Source of the DNA: an uncultured Algibacter sp.
GTDB taxonomy: Bacteria > Bacteroidota > Bacteroidia > Flavobacteriales > Flavobacteriaceae
Length of the DNA: 64,000 bases
Reading direction: 5' to 3'
NCBI RefSeq assembly: GCF_947490405.1
Contig: NZ_CANLGU010000004.1
Location: 186,001 to 250,000, forward strand
The notes beneath the pieces were generated by a model, which worked only from the letters and a program-made list of their open reading frames with translations, was not told the DNA's origin and did not search any database. A program made the translations under genes and the position numbers. Shown in pieces: positions 54,453-63,700 of the stretch. The first letter of the stretch is position 1, and each line of letters opens with the position of its first letter.

Positions 54453-54650
54453 TCTTTTTAAATATTTAAAAATGAGAAAACTTCGTTTTTACAGAAAACA
54501 AATATGTAGATTTTATAACACGTTTATCACAATTATAGAGATGTTTATGAGAAAAGATTTTTCATTTTAAGGTATTTTGTAAAAATACCTATTATCAAAA
54601 AAAGTAGTTTACAAACGAGTAAATTAAAAAACATTTAAAAATAAGTAACA

Positions 54651-56174
54651 ATGACTACAGGAAAAAACTATATCGGGCAAACACTTAAAGCCTCAGGTAA
54701 TAGTACTTATAAAACCGTAAACCCTAAACTAAATATTGAAAACCCAACACCGTTTTTTGATGCTACGGAAGCTGAAGTAAATGAGGCTGTAAACTTAGCT
54801 TGGGATGCATTTAGAACATACAGAAAAGTCTCAGGAGAAAAGCGTGCTGCTTTTTTAAACGCTATAGCCGATGAGATTTTAGCTTTAGACACAACATTAA
54901 TCGACATGTATATGTCAGAATCTGGTTTGCCAGAAGGAAGAGCGGTTGGAGAGCGTGGTAGAACTATTTTCCAGTTACAATCTTTCGCTGCATTAATTGA
55001 GAATGAAATTTGGAGAGATAATATTTTTGATGCCGCAGAGCCCGATAGAAAACCATTGCCAAAAGCAGATTTAAGAAAAACCTCTATTCCATTAGGACCT
55101 GTAGTTGTTTTAGGAGCAAGTAATTTTCCACTGGCATTTTCCACTGCAGGTGGAGATACAGCTAGTGCTTTGGCTGCGGGTTGTCCTGTAATTGTAAAAT
55201 CGCACCCAATGCATTCTGGAACAGGAGAATTGGTTGCTAATGCAGTTATTAAAGCAGCAAAAGATACAGGAATGCCAAATGGCGTGTTTTCAAATTTAAA
55301 CGGAAAAAGTGTAGAAGTAGGTTCTGCATTAGTAAAACACTCAAAAGTTAAAGCAGTTGGTTTTACAGGAAGTGTTGGAGGAGGAAGAGCTTTATTTAAT
55401 CTTGCGGCTGAGCGTGAGGAACCTATCCCTGTTTTTGCTGAAATGGGAAGTATAAACCCTGTAATTATTACACCTCAAGCTTTAGAGAAGCGTTCAGAAG
55501 CTTTGGCATCTCAATATGCAGGTTCTATTACTTTAGGAACTGGTCAGTTTTGTACCAATCCGGGGTTGTTACTAACCATAGCTAGTGAAAAAACAGAACA
55601 GTTTGTAAATGATTTAGCAGATAAAACCGTAGCCATTGAGGCGCAATGCATGTTGCATCCAAACATTAAAGCAGGTTTTTTAGAAAATGGAGCAAAAGTA
55701 TCTTCACAAAATGGTGCAGAGACCGTTGCCAAAATTGAAAGTGATGTTGCACCAAATTATGCTCCGTCACAAATTGTAAGTGTTTCAGGAAAAGACTTCT
55801 TAGAAAATCCAAAAATTCAACAAGAAGTGTTTGGTCCATTTTCATTGGTAGTAAAAGCAAAAGATGAAGTAGAATTAATTAATATCATCAACGGTTTAGA
55901 AGGTCAACTAACAGGAACAATTATTGCAGAAGAGGACGAATACGCGCAACTTCATGATATAGTTGATGCGCTTGAAGATAGAGTAGGACGTTTAATATTT
56001 AACGGTGTGCCAACAGGCGTTGAAGTATGTCCATCTATGCAACATGGAGGACCATATCCTGCATCTACAGATTCTAGGTTTACGGCTGTTGGAACCAATT
56101 CAATTAAACGTTGGGTTCGTCCGATAAGCTACCAATCTTTTCCAAAAGAATTATTACCAGAAGCTATAAAATGA
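54651..56174 (+). CDS. aldehyde dehydrogenase (NADP+), probable 2-oxoglutarate-semialdehyde dehydrogenase
   Basis: The 507-residue enzyme shows NAD(P)-binding motifs (VGFTGSVGGGRAL), the general base Glu264 in FAEMGSINP and the nucleophile Cys301 in GTGQFCTNPG. It resembles alpha-ketoglutarate semialdehyde (2,5-dioxovalerate) dehydrogenases, which oxidise the deaminase product to 2-oxoglutarate. The C-terminal half contains QEVFGPFSLVV. It lies 19 bases before the epimerase gene and is probably the first gene of the epimerase/oxidase operon. Confidence 0.86.
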   Translation: MTTGKNYIGQTLKASGNSTYKTVNPKLNIENPTPFFDATEAEVNEAVNLAWDAFRTYRKVSGEKRAAFLNAIADEILALDTTLIDMYMSESGLPEGRAVGERGRTIFQLQSFAALIENEIWRDNIFDAAEPDRKPLPKADLRKTSIPLGPVVVLGASNFPLAFSTAGGDTASALAAGCPVIVKSHPMHSGTGELVANAVIKAAKDTGMPNGVFSNLNGKSVEVGSALVKHSKVKAVGFTGSVGGGRALFNLAAEREEPIPVFAEMGSINPVIITPQALEKRSEALASQYAGSITLGTGQFCTNPGLLLTIASEKTEQFVNDLADKTVAIEAQCMLHPNIKAGFLENGAKVSSQNGAETVAKIESDVAPNYAPSQIVSVSGKDFLENPKIQQEVFGPFSLVVKAKDEVELINIINGLEGQLTGTIIAEEDEYAQLHDIVDALEDRVGRLIFNGVPTGVEVCPSMQHGGPYPASTDSRFTAVGTNSIKRWVRPISYQSFPKELLPEAIK

Positions 56175-56193
56175 TGAAATAAATTTTATTAAA

Positions 56194-57204
56194 ATGGCAA
56201 GAAGCACTTTTGTTTGTATAGATGGGCATACCTGCGGAAACCCCGTTCGCGTTATAAAACATGGCGGTCCTGAATTGATTGGTACGGACATGAGCGAAAA
56301 GCGACAGCATTTTCTCAAGGAATTTGATTGGATACGTAAAGGTTTAATGTTTGAACCTCGTGGGCACGACATGATGAGTGGTAGTATTTTATATCCACCG
56401 CATAATCCCGAAAATGATTTTGCCATTTTATTTATTGAAACTTCAGGCTGTTTGCCTATGTGCGGTCATGGTACTATTGGCACTATAACTATTGCTATTG
56501 AAGAAGGCTTGGTAAAACCCAAAATACCAGGGAAAATTAAAATGGAAGCACCAGCAGGTTTAGTGGAAATTGAGTACCAACGAACTGGCGATAAAGTAGA
56601 TTGGGTACGACTCACCAATGTAAAAAGCTATTTAGCTGATGAAAGTTTAACCATAGAATGTCCAGAACTAGGTGAATTAATATTTGATGTGGCCTACGGT
56701 GGTAATTTTTATGCTATTATCGACCCTCAACAAAACTTCTCAGGTATTCAGGATTTCTCAGCAAGTAAACTGATTCAATATTCACAAGTATTAAGGCAAG
56801 CCATCAATCAAAAATATCCTGATAGATTTATTCATCCAGAAAATGATACTATTAGAAATGTGTCTCATCTATTATGGACAGGAACACCATTGGATTCAAA
56901 ATCATCTGGAAGAAACGCAGTGTTTTATGGCGATAAAGCTATAGATAGAAGTCCTTGTGGCACAGGAACATCTGCAAGAATAGCGCAGCTTTATGCTAAA
57001 GGTAAATTGAAACTCGGAGAGAAATTTATTCATGAGAGTTTTATAGGAAGTAAATTTATTGGGTGTGTAACTGCAGAAACTTCTGTCTCAGATAAACCAG
57101 CTATTATTCCAAGTATTCAAGGTTGGGCAAAAATTTACGGCTATAATACCATAACTATTGATGATGAAGACGATCCTTATGCACATGGTTTTCAAGTAAT
57201 TTAA
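56194..57204 (+). CDS. 4-hydroxyproline epimerase (proline racemase family)
   Basis: The 336-residue protein is of the proline racemase fold. Both catalytic cysteines are present: C90 in LPMCGHGTIG and C255 in SPCGTGTSA. Two cysteines mark racemases/epimerases; trans-3-hydroxyproline dehydratases have Thr in the second place. The context points to trans-4-hydroxy-L-proline to cis-4-hydroxy-D-proline conversion. The MARSTFVCIDGHTCGNPVRV N-terminus is characteristic. The FAD enzyme follows after seven bases. Confidence 0.86.
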   Translation: MARSTFVCIDGHTCGNPVRVIKHGGPELIGTDMSEKRQHFLKEFDWIRKGLMFEPRGHDMMSGSILYPPHNPENDFAILFIETSGCLPMCGHGTIGTITIAIEEGLVKPKIPGKIKMEAPAGLVEIEYQRTGDKVDWVRLTNVKSYLADESLTIECPELGELIFDVAYGGNFYAIIDPQQNFSGIQDFSASKLIQYSQVLRQAINQKYPDRFIHPENDTIRNVSHLLWTGTPLDSKSSGRNAVFYGDKAIDRSPCGTGTSARIAQLYAKGKLKLGEKFIHESFIGSKFIGCVTAETSVSDKPAIIPSIQGWAKIYGYNTITIDDEDDPYAHGFQVI

Positions 57205-57211
57205 TTTTGGT

Positions 57212-58459
57212 ATGAGTAAGCATGTAATCATTATTGGTGGTGGAATTATTGGGCTGTGTTCCGCCTATTATCTTCAAAAAGAAGGTCATCAGGTTACTGT
57301 TATCGATAAATCTAATATGGATTCAGGAGCATCTTATGTTAATGCTGGCTACATTACCCCGAGTCACTTTGTTTCATTGGCTTCTCCTGGTATGCTTTCA
57401 AAAGGCATTAAATGGATGTTTAATCCTAAGAGTCCACTTTACATAAAACTAAGATTGGATGTGGATTTTATGAAATGGGCGTGGGCTTTTAAAAAATCGG
57501 CTACAGCTTCAAAAGTAGAACAATCAATTACACCTTTATTAGATATTAATTTGTTAAGTAGAGATTTATATGAAGATCTGAAAAAGTCCAAAGACTTCAA
57601 CTTTCATTATGAAAGAAAAGGACTTTTAATGTGCTACAAAACCGATAAGGTAGGCGAAGAAGAATGGGAAGTTGGTAAACGTGGTATAGAAGAAGGATTG
57701 AAGGTTGAGCATTTATTAGCTAAAGAAGTTTCAGAAATAGAACCTGATGCTAATTTGAATATTAAAGGTGCTGTATATTATCATTCTGATGCACACATGA
57801 CACCAAATAATTTCATGCAAGAAATGCTACTATTTTTAAAGGAAAGCGGTGTGTCTATTTTTAAAAATGAAACTGTTGTTGATGTTGCTATCAATAAGCA
57901 AAATATTTCAAAAGTGATAACAGATAAACAGGATTTAGAATGTGATGAAGTTGTTTTAGCAGCAGGAAGTTGGAGCCCAAAACTCAGCAAAAAAATTGGT
58001 TTAAAACTGTTGCTTCAAGCAGGAAAAGGTTATAGTATTAATGCTAAAATTAACACTAAAATTACGATACCATCAATATTATGCGAAGCTAAAGTTGCGG
58101 TTACACCTATGGATGGTTTCACACGTTTTGCAGGAACCATGGAATTAGCAGGAGTAAATCATAATATAAACCCTGTGCGTGTAAATGCTATAGCAAAAGC
58201 AAGTGCATCTTATTATAATAACCTCAATATCACTTTAGAAGAAAAGTCACAAGCAAAATGTGGATTACGTCCTTGTAGTCCAGATGGACTTCCGTATATA
58301 GGTAGGTCTTCAAAATGTAAAAACTTCACTGTAGCCTCTGGTCATGCCATGATGGGTTGGAGTTTAGGGCCAGCAACAGGTATGCTGGTTTCAGAGCTTA
58401 TATCAGAGAAGCAAACATCTCTTGATATATCAACATTTCATCCAGATAGAAAGTTTTAA
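57212..58459 (+). CDS. FAD-dependent D-amino-acid dehydrogenase, probable cis-4-hydroxy-D-proline dehydrogenase
   Basis: The 415-residue flavoprotein of the DAO/DadA family has the N-terminal FAD motif VIIIGGGIIGLCSAYYLQKEG, a middle substrate domain and the C-terminal GLRPCSPDGLPYIGRSS and GHAMMGWSLGPATG. In the hydroxyproline pathway such an enzyme oxidises cis-4-hydroxy-D-proline to 1-pyrroline-4-hydroxy-2-carboxylate. The position directly after the epimerase gene supports this substrate. Other D-amino acids cannot be excluded. A terminator follows. Confidence 0.85.
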   Translation: MSKHVIIIGGGIIGLCSAYYLQKEGHQVTVIDKSNMDSGASYVNAGYITPSHFVSLASPGMLSKGIKWMFNPKSPLYIKLRLDVDFMKWAWAFKKSATASKVEQSITPLLDINLLSRDLYEDLKKSKDFNFHYERKGLLMCYKTDKVGEEEWEVGKRGIEEGLKVEHLLAKEVSEIEPDANLNIKGAVYYHSDAHMTPNNFMQEMLLFLKESGVSIFKNETVVDVAINKQNISKVITDKQDLECDEVVLAAGSWSPKLSKKIGLKLLLQAGKGYSINAKINTKITIPSILCEAKVAVTPMDGFTRFAGTMELAGVNHNINPVRVNAIAKASASYYNNLNITLEEKSQAKCGLRPCSPDGLPYIGRSSKCKNFTVASGHAMMGWSLGPATGMLVSELISEKQTSLDISTFHPDRKF

Positions 58460-58521
58460 TCTGTGTTTTGAGACTTTCAAAATTTGATTTCTATAATTTT
58501 TTATTGTCGTTTATTTAGTTC

Positions 58522-58560
58522 ACAAAAAAAACCTCTTGATTAATCAAGAGGTTTTTTTAA
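58522..58560 (+). terminator. Terminator of the hydroxyproline operon
   Basis: Stem acctcttgat / atcaagaggt preceded by A-run and followed by T-run, downstream of the FAD dehydrogenase gene; it is symmetrical enough to work in both directions. Confidence 0.85.
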
Positions 58561-58568
58561 AAATATTG

Positions 58569-58603
58569 CGGATAAAGAGGAACTATCCAGTTCCTCTTTA
58601 TCC
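58569..58603. repeat. Perfect inverted repeat, second hairpin
   Basis: ggataaagaggaact - atcc - agttcctctttatcc: 15-base perfect arms with a four-base loop, nine bases downstream of the operon terminator and 125 bases beyond the convergent ECF gene. It has no obvious T-run of its own. It could be a second terminator for the minus-strand gene or a small REP-like element. Confidence 0.6.
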
Positions 58604-58727
58604 CTTTATATTAAAGTAATTAAACAACTTTGTAAATGATAGGTAACCGAATAAGAAACCGAATTGATTAATGTTGTTTGGTAGTATTTGAGTATTGAAA
58701 AGAATTTAAAATTGAATTTCAAGGGGT

Positions 58728-59312
58728 TTAATTAAACTGCGTTTCTCTAGGAAATCCAAACAACAAAAATAGAATCCCTTGCATTTTTTCGCCTACGGTT
58801 TTTCTTAATATGGAAAAAGCTTTAGTCATATGAGCTTCAACAGATTTTATAGAAACATTTAGATATTCAGAAATTTCAATATTTGTGAGACCTTCTTGCT
58901 TACTTAATAAAAATGTTTGTTTGCATTTAGGGGGTAGGTTTTCGATTTCTCGTTTTACCAAATTCATTAGTCTGTCTAACGATTTTTCATCTTCTTCTTC
59001 CAAAATAGAACTTAATGCGTCAATATTTTTTTTATCTAAAGGAATGGCATGCACCCTATTTCTTTCCTGGTTAAGGAATTCATTATATACGGATCTATAT
59101 AGATAACTTTTAACTGCGAAGTCATCTTTAAGCTTTAAGCGTATTCTCCAAATATTAATAAACACGTTTTGAACAACATCTTTAGCATAATCACGGTCAT
59201 TTGTAAGCTGATAAGCATAAACACATAATTTATTATGATAAGTATCAACTAACAATGAATAGGCTTTGGAATCTCCTTTTTTAAGACCATTTATAAGACT
59301 TATGTTGTTCAT
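58728..59312 (-). CDS. RNA polymerase ECF sigma factor, Bacteroidota FecI-like type
   Basis: The 194-residue protein shows region 2 (DYAKDVVQNVFINIWRIRLKLKDDFAVKSYLYRSVYNEFLNQ) and region 4 (LPPKCKQTFLLSKQEGLTNIEISEYLNVSIKSVEAHMTKAFSILRK). It is of the large FecI-like group that is regulated by FecR proteins and SusC receptors with STN domains. The divergent fecR and susC genes start 125 bases and more away, so the three form one regulatory module. It is unusual that the sigma gene points away from fecR. Confidence 0.9.
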   Translation of the reverse strand: MNNISLINGLKKGDSKAYSLLVDTYHNKLCVYAYQLTNDRDYAKDVVQNVFINIWRIRLKLKDDFAVKSYLYRSVYNEFLNQERNRVHAIPLDKKNIDALSSILEEEDEKSLDRLMNLVKREIENLPPKCKQTFLLSKQEGLTNIEISEYLNVSIKSVEAHMTKAFSILRKTVGEKMQGILFLLFGFPRETQFN

Positions 59313-59437
59313 TTAGCAATAATATAAATTAAGAATTAGATAAAAACAGGAGTGAATTAATGCAAAAATAATAAAAAATGTTGCTAAAAAGTTAGGGTTG
59401 TGTAAAATTGTTGTGTTATAGTAGTATATGCGTTAAA

Positions 59438-60604
59438 ATGATTTCTCAAGATATACAAAGGCTAATAATAAAATATCTGACTAGGCAAGCTACTCTTTTA
59501 GAACGGAATAAGCTAGAATTATGGCTAGAAGCCCATGATAATTATAAGATGTTTAAGGAGTACGTTAAGATTAACTACTTAATTGATTTAAATATGGAAA
59601 TGTTTGATTCCGATGACTCAAAAAAAGAATTGCTTGAATTAATTGATAAGGAGAAAAAGCAATATAGATTTCGCAAGTATACCAGGGTAATGAAATATGC
59701 CGCAATCTTTGTTGGTATAATTGCAACAACATACTTTTTTAAAGATAACATATTCAGCAAGTCAGTTGAAACTACTCCAATAATAGTAGACACTAATACT
59801 GTCGAACCAGGAACAGATAAAGCAACACTAACTTTAGGCGATGGTTCTCAAATTGCATTAGAAAAAGGAGAATACCTAAAGACACAAAACGCTAACAGTA
59901 ATGGAGAAGAGATTATTTATAAAGCTAACCAAATTAATACTAAAGAGTTAGTATATAACTATTTAACCATTCCAAGAGGCGGGCAATTCTTTGTTGTATT
60001 GTCAGATGACACAAAAGTCTGGTTAAATTCCGAATCACAACTCAAATATCCTGTAAGGTTTATTGAAGGAGAAACACGTAAAGTGGAGCTAGTTTATGGT
60101 GAGGCATATTTTGAGGTATCACCAAGTACAGAAAACAAAGGAGCTAAATTTAAAGTATTTAATCAATCTCAAGAAGTAGAAGTCTTAGGAACAGAGTTCA
60201 ATATTAAAGCTTATAAAGGCGAGACTAATATTTATACAACATTAGTTGAAGGTAAGGTTACGGTTAATTATGAAAATAGAAAACAAAATTTAATGCCTAA
60301 TCAACAGTCGAGCCTTGATGTGGATACCAAAAATTTCTTAGTAAAAGAAGTAGATGTATACAATGAAATATCATGGAAAGATGGTGTTTTTAGTTTTGAA
60401 AGAAAACCATTGAAGGACATTATGAAGGTCTTGTCTAGATGGTATGATGTTGACATATTCTTTGACAGCAAATCATTAGAGGAAGTTAAGTTTTTTGGTG
60501 TTCTAGGGAAAGATCAAAAAATAGAAGAAATATTGGAGACTATTAAGAATTTTAAAATAATTGAAGCCTATGAAATAAAAGGAAAAACTATAATCTTAAA
60601 ATAA
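59438..60604 (+). CDS. FecR family anti-sigma factor
   Basis: About 388 residues from ATG 59438 (MISQDIQRLIIKYLTRQATLLE); the ORF track starts at 59408. There is a cytosolic anti-sigma part, a membrane helix (YAAIFVGIIATTYFF), then a periplasmic FecR domain (NYLTIPRGGQFFVVLSDDTKVWLNSESQLKYPV and VYGEAYFEV) with a C-terminal DUF4974-like part (DGVFSFERKPLKDIMKVLSRWYDVDIFFD). It relays the state of a SusC-type receptor to the ECF sigma factor. It is followed after 96 bases by the receptor gene. Confidence 0.9.
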   Translation: MISQDIQRLIIKYLTRQATLLERNKLELWLEAHDNYKMFKEYVKINYLIDLNMEMFDSDDSKKELLELIDKEKKQYRFRKYTRVMKYAAIFVGIIATTYFFKDNIFSKSVETTPIIVDTNTVEPGTDKATLTLGDGSQIALEKGEYLKTQNANSNGEEIIYKANQINTKELVYNYLTIPRGGQFFVVLSDDTKVWLNSESQLKYPVRFIEGETRKVELVYGEAYFEVSPSTENKGAKFKVFNQSQEVEVLGTEFNIKAYKGETNIYTTLVEGKVTVNYENRKQNLMPNQQSSLDVDTKNFLVKEVDVYNEISWKDGVFSFERKPLKDIMKVLSRWYDVDIFFDSKSLEEVKFFGVLGKDQKIEEILETIKNFKIIEAYEIKGKTIILK

Positions 60605-60610
60605 AAAAGA

Positions 60611-60654
60611 GATCGAAGTTGAACATTTGGCGGTGTCACAAACTTCGACCTTTT
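60611..60654 (+). terminator. Hairpin between fecR and susC (partial terminator or attenuator)
   Basis: Stem tcgaagtt / aacttcga with a 20-base loop, followed by cc and four T. The short T-run suggests partial termination, so fecR could be expressed more than the receptor or the reverse. Confidence 0.5.
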
Positions 60655-60700
60655 GATAATGTATTAATTAATGTATAACTAACTAACACTATGCAAATTT

Positions 60701-63700
60701 ATGGAAATTAAATTTATTGATGTCCGTTTCCTCATTCGAAAACGGCTACTAATGCTTATTATGAGAACATTTATCTTTTTACTATGCACTGCTGTTTTTG
60801 GGTTCAATTCAATTGATGGATTTTCTCAAGAAAAAGTAATTATTGGTGCTGACAAAGAGGTATCTGTTCATCAAGTCTTTCGAATAATTAAAAAACAAAC
60901 AAAGTACAGGTTTTTATACCCGGAAAGTTTGTTTGATGATGCTCCAAAAGTACAACTAAAAAAAGGGGTTATAGAATTATCTAAACTACTTAATCATACA
61001 CTTTCAAGTAGTAATGTCAATTTTAAACTTTCTAAGAACAATACTATTATAATTGAGGAGAATGAAAACTCAGCCCGAAAAAGTGATAAGAAGCAACAGA
61101 TAAAGGTTTCGGGAACAGTTATAGATCAAAATGGTCAGCCTCTTCCAGGAGCCAATATTATTGAAAAAGGTACTACTAATGGAACACAAACGGATTTTGA
61201 TGGTAAATTTACTTTAGAATTGGCAAACGCCAATGCTATTTTAGTAGTGTCATATTTAGGTTTCAAATCCCAAGAAGTACTTCTTAATAATAAAACCAAC
61301 TTATCAATTGTTCTAGTTGAAGATACTGCTGCTTTGGATGAGGTTGTTGTAGTTGGTTACGGTACGTTGTCAAGGGCTAAAGTACTTGGAGCTGTAGCCT
61401 CTGTAAAATCAGAGGATATAAGCCAATTACCTGTAGGCGGTGTTGATGAGGCAATTGCAGGAAGAGTAGCTGGGGTACAGGTGGTAACACCTGGAGCGCC
61501 TGGAACAGGTTCTCAAATAAAGATTAGAGGTGTTGGTACTATCACGGCTGGTAGATCACCTCTTATTGTTGTAGATGGCTACCCGCTAACTGAAGGTAGT
61601 GATTTGAATGCAATAAACCCACTTGATATTGAATCAATTGAAGTTTTAAAAGATGCAGCCTCTACAGCAATTTATGGTTCTAGAGGTGCTAATGGGGTTA
61701 TTTTTGTAACCACCAAAAGTGCCAAGACAGAAAAAACTTCTTTTAGTTTTGAAACTTATACGGGGTTTCAATCTGTGCTAAACCCTATGAAATTCTTAAA
61801 TGCTTCTCAGTATGCACAAATGGTAAAAGAAGCAAGAGACTGGGGCTATGTGTCAGATGACCCCACTAATAGGAGTGAAAATGATGATACAGCAACAAGA
61901 TTGGCAAATGGTGCTAGACCAAGAAATTTAATTCCTAACAATATAGAAAAATATTTATCCGGCACGCCAGGTTTAACTGATAACAATTGGTTAGATGATG
62001 TTTTTCAGGATGGAAAAATTCAGAGTTATAATTTATCAGCTTCAGGTAAGAGTGGGAAAACCAAATGGTTTGCCTCTGGTGGATACTTTAGTCAAGAAGG
62101 TTTAATAATAGGTTCAGACTTTGAGCGTTTTACCGCCAAAATTAATTTAGAAACAGAGTTTAGTGATAAAGTAAGATTTGGAATAAACCTTACTCCAAGT
62201 GTTTCAAATCAGAATTCGGTAGTAGAAGGTTGGACGGATAGCCCAATGCAACAGGCTATATTAATGGAACCGTTCTTTACGCCTTATAATGATGAAGGGA
62301 ACTTAAATATTAGTCAGCAAATCAGATGGCATAATAATGGTGGTACCGATGGAGCTCTTGTAGAGAATCCAGTTGCTATTGCTTTACAAAGAACAGATGA
62401 AAAAAATAAATTTAGACTTTTTGGAAGCACATTTTTAGAAGTTGATATAATCGAAGGATTAACTTTTAAAACCCTATTAGGAGGAGATTTTGATTATTCA
62501 TTTAGAGAGGAGTTTAGACCTTCAACTATTGGTAGATATAGAAGAGATGTAGTAGCTTCTGTTCCATCTGCAGGTGAGAGAACAAGAGTTAGAAAAAACT
62601 GGATTACAGAAAATACATTAACATATACTAAAGTATTTGATAATCATAATTTCAATTTACTAGGAGGTTATTCATACCAAAAAGAGTTATTTGAAGAAAC
62701 TGAGGTCGATGCTCCTGTTTTAGATAGTAATGAAATTACCAATATCGCTGGAACGGCAACAACTACGACTGATAAAAATATTTCGGAATGGATTCTTATA
62801 TCTTACTTTGGTCGATTACAATATGATTATGATTCTAAATATCTGTTTAGTGCATCTATAAGAAGAGATGGGTCTTCTAGATTTGGTGCAAATACCAAAT
62901 TTGGAGTCTTTCCTTCACTTTCAGGTGGATGGGTAGTAAGTAAAGAAGATTTTTTCCCTGAAGATAGCTTTTTAACTAATTTAAAGTTTAGATACAGTTG
63001 GGGTAAAACAGGAAATAACCAAATAGGAAATTACGGTTCTATTGCTGTTTTAAGACAATTAAACGGAATTTTAGATGATAGCTTTGTAAGTGGGCAAAGA
63101 CCTAGTACAGCACCTAACGCAGACCTTTCTTGGGAAACGTCAATAACAAATAATTTTGGGGCAGATATCGGGTTATTTGACAACAAACTTAATTTAAGTG
63201 CAGATTATTTTATTGCAAAAACCGAAGACATGCTATTGAATGTGCCAGTACCTTTACAGTCTGGTTTTAGTACTTCATTACAAAATATTGGTAGTATGGA
63301 AAACAAAGGACTTGAATTGATACTATCTACATCAAACATCAATTTAGGAAAGGTAAAATGGAACTCAAGTTTTAACTTTTCTAAAGTAGAAAATAAAGTT
63401 ACTTCGCTGGCTTCTGGTCAAGATCAGATTATAGCAGGAGGAACTAATATAACAAGGGTTGGTCATCCTATAGGTGATTTTTATGGTTTTGTGGTTGATG
63501 GTATTTATAAATCGCAATCAGAAATAGATACTTCTCCGCAAAGTGGTACCACGGTAAAAGTGGGAGATTGGCGAATTGTAGATGTCGACAATAATGGTTT
63601 TATAGATGACAATGATAGGACTGTAATAGGGTCTGCTTTACCAGATTTCACATATGGATTCAATAACCGTTTTGCTTACAAAAACTTCGATCTAAATATA

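Noticed and set aside
54472-54570. 32-residue ORF (MRKLRFYRKQICRFYNTF...) in the gap between the deaminase and aldehyde dehydrogenase genes
   Set aside because: AT-rich, no clear promoter or terminator, no recognised family; it could be random. A weak hairpin ggtattttgtaaaaatacc follows but has no T-run.
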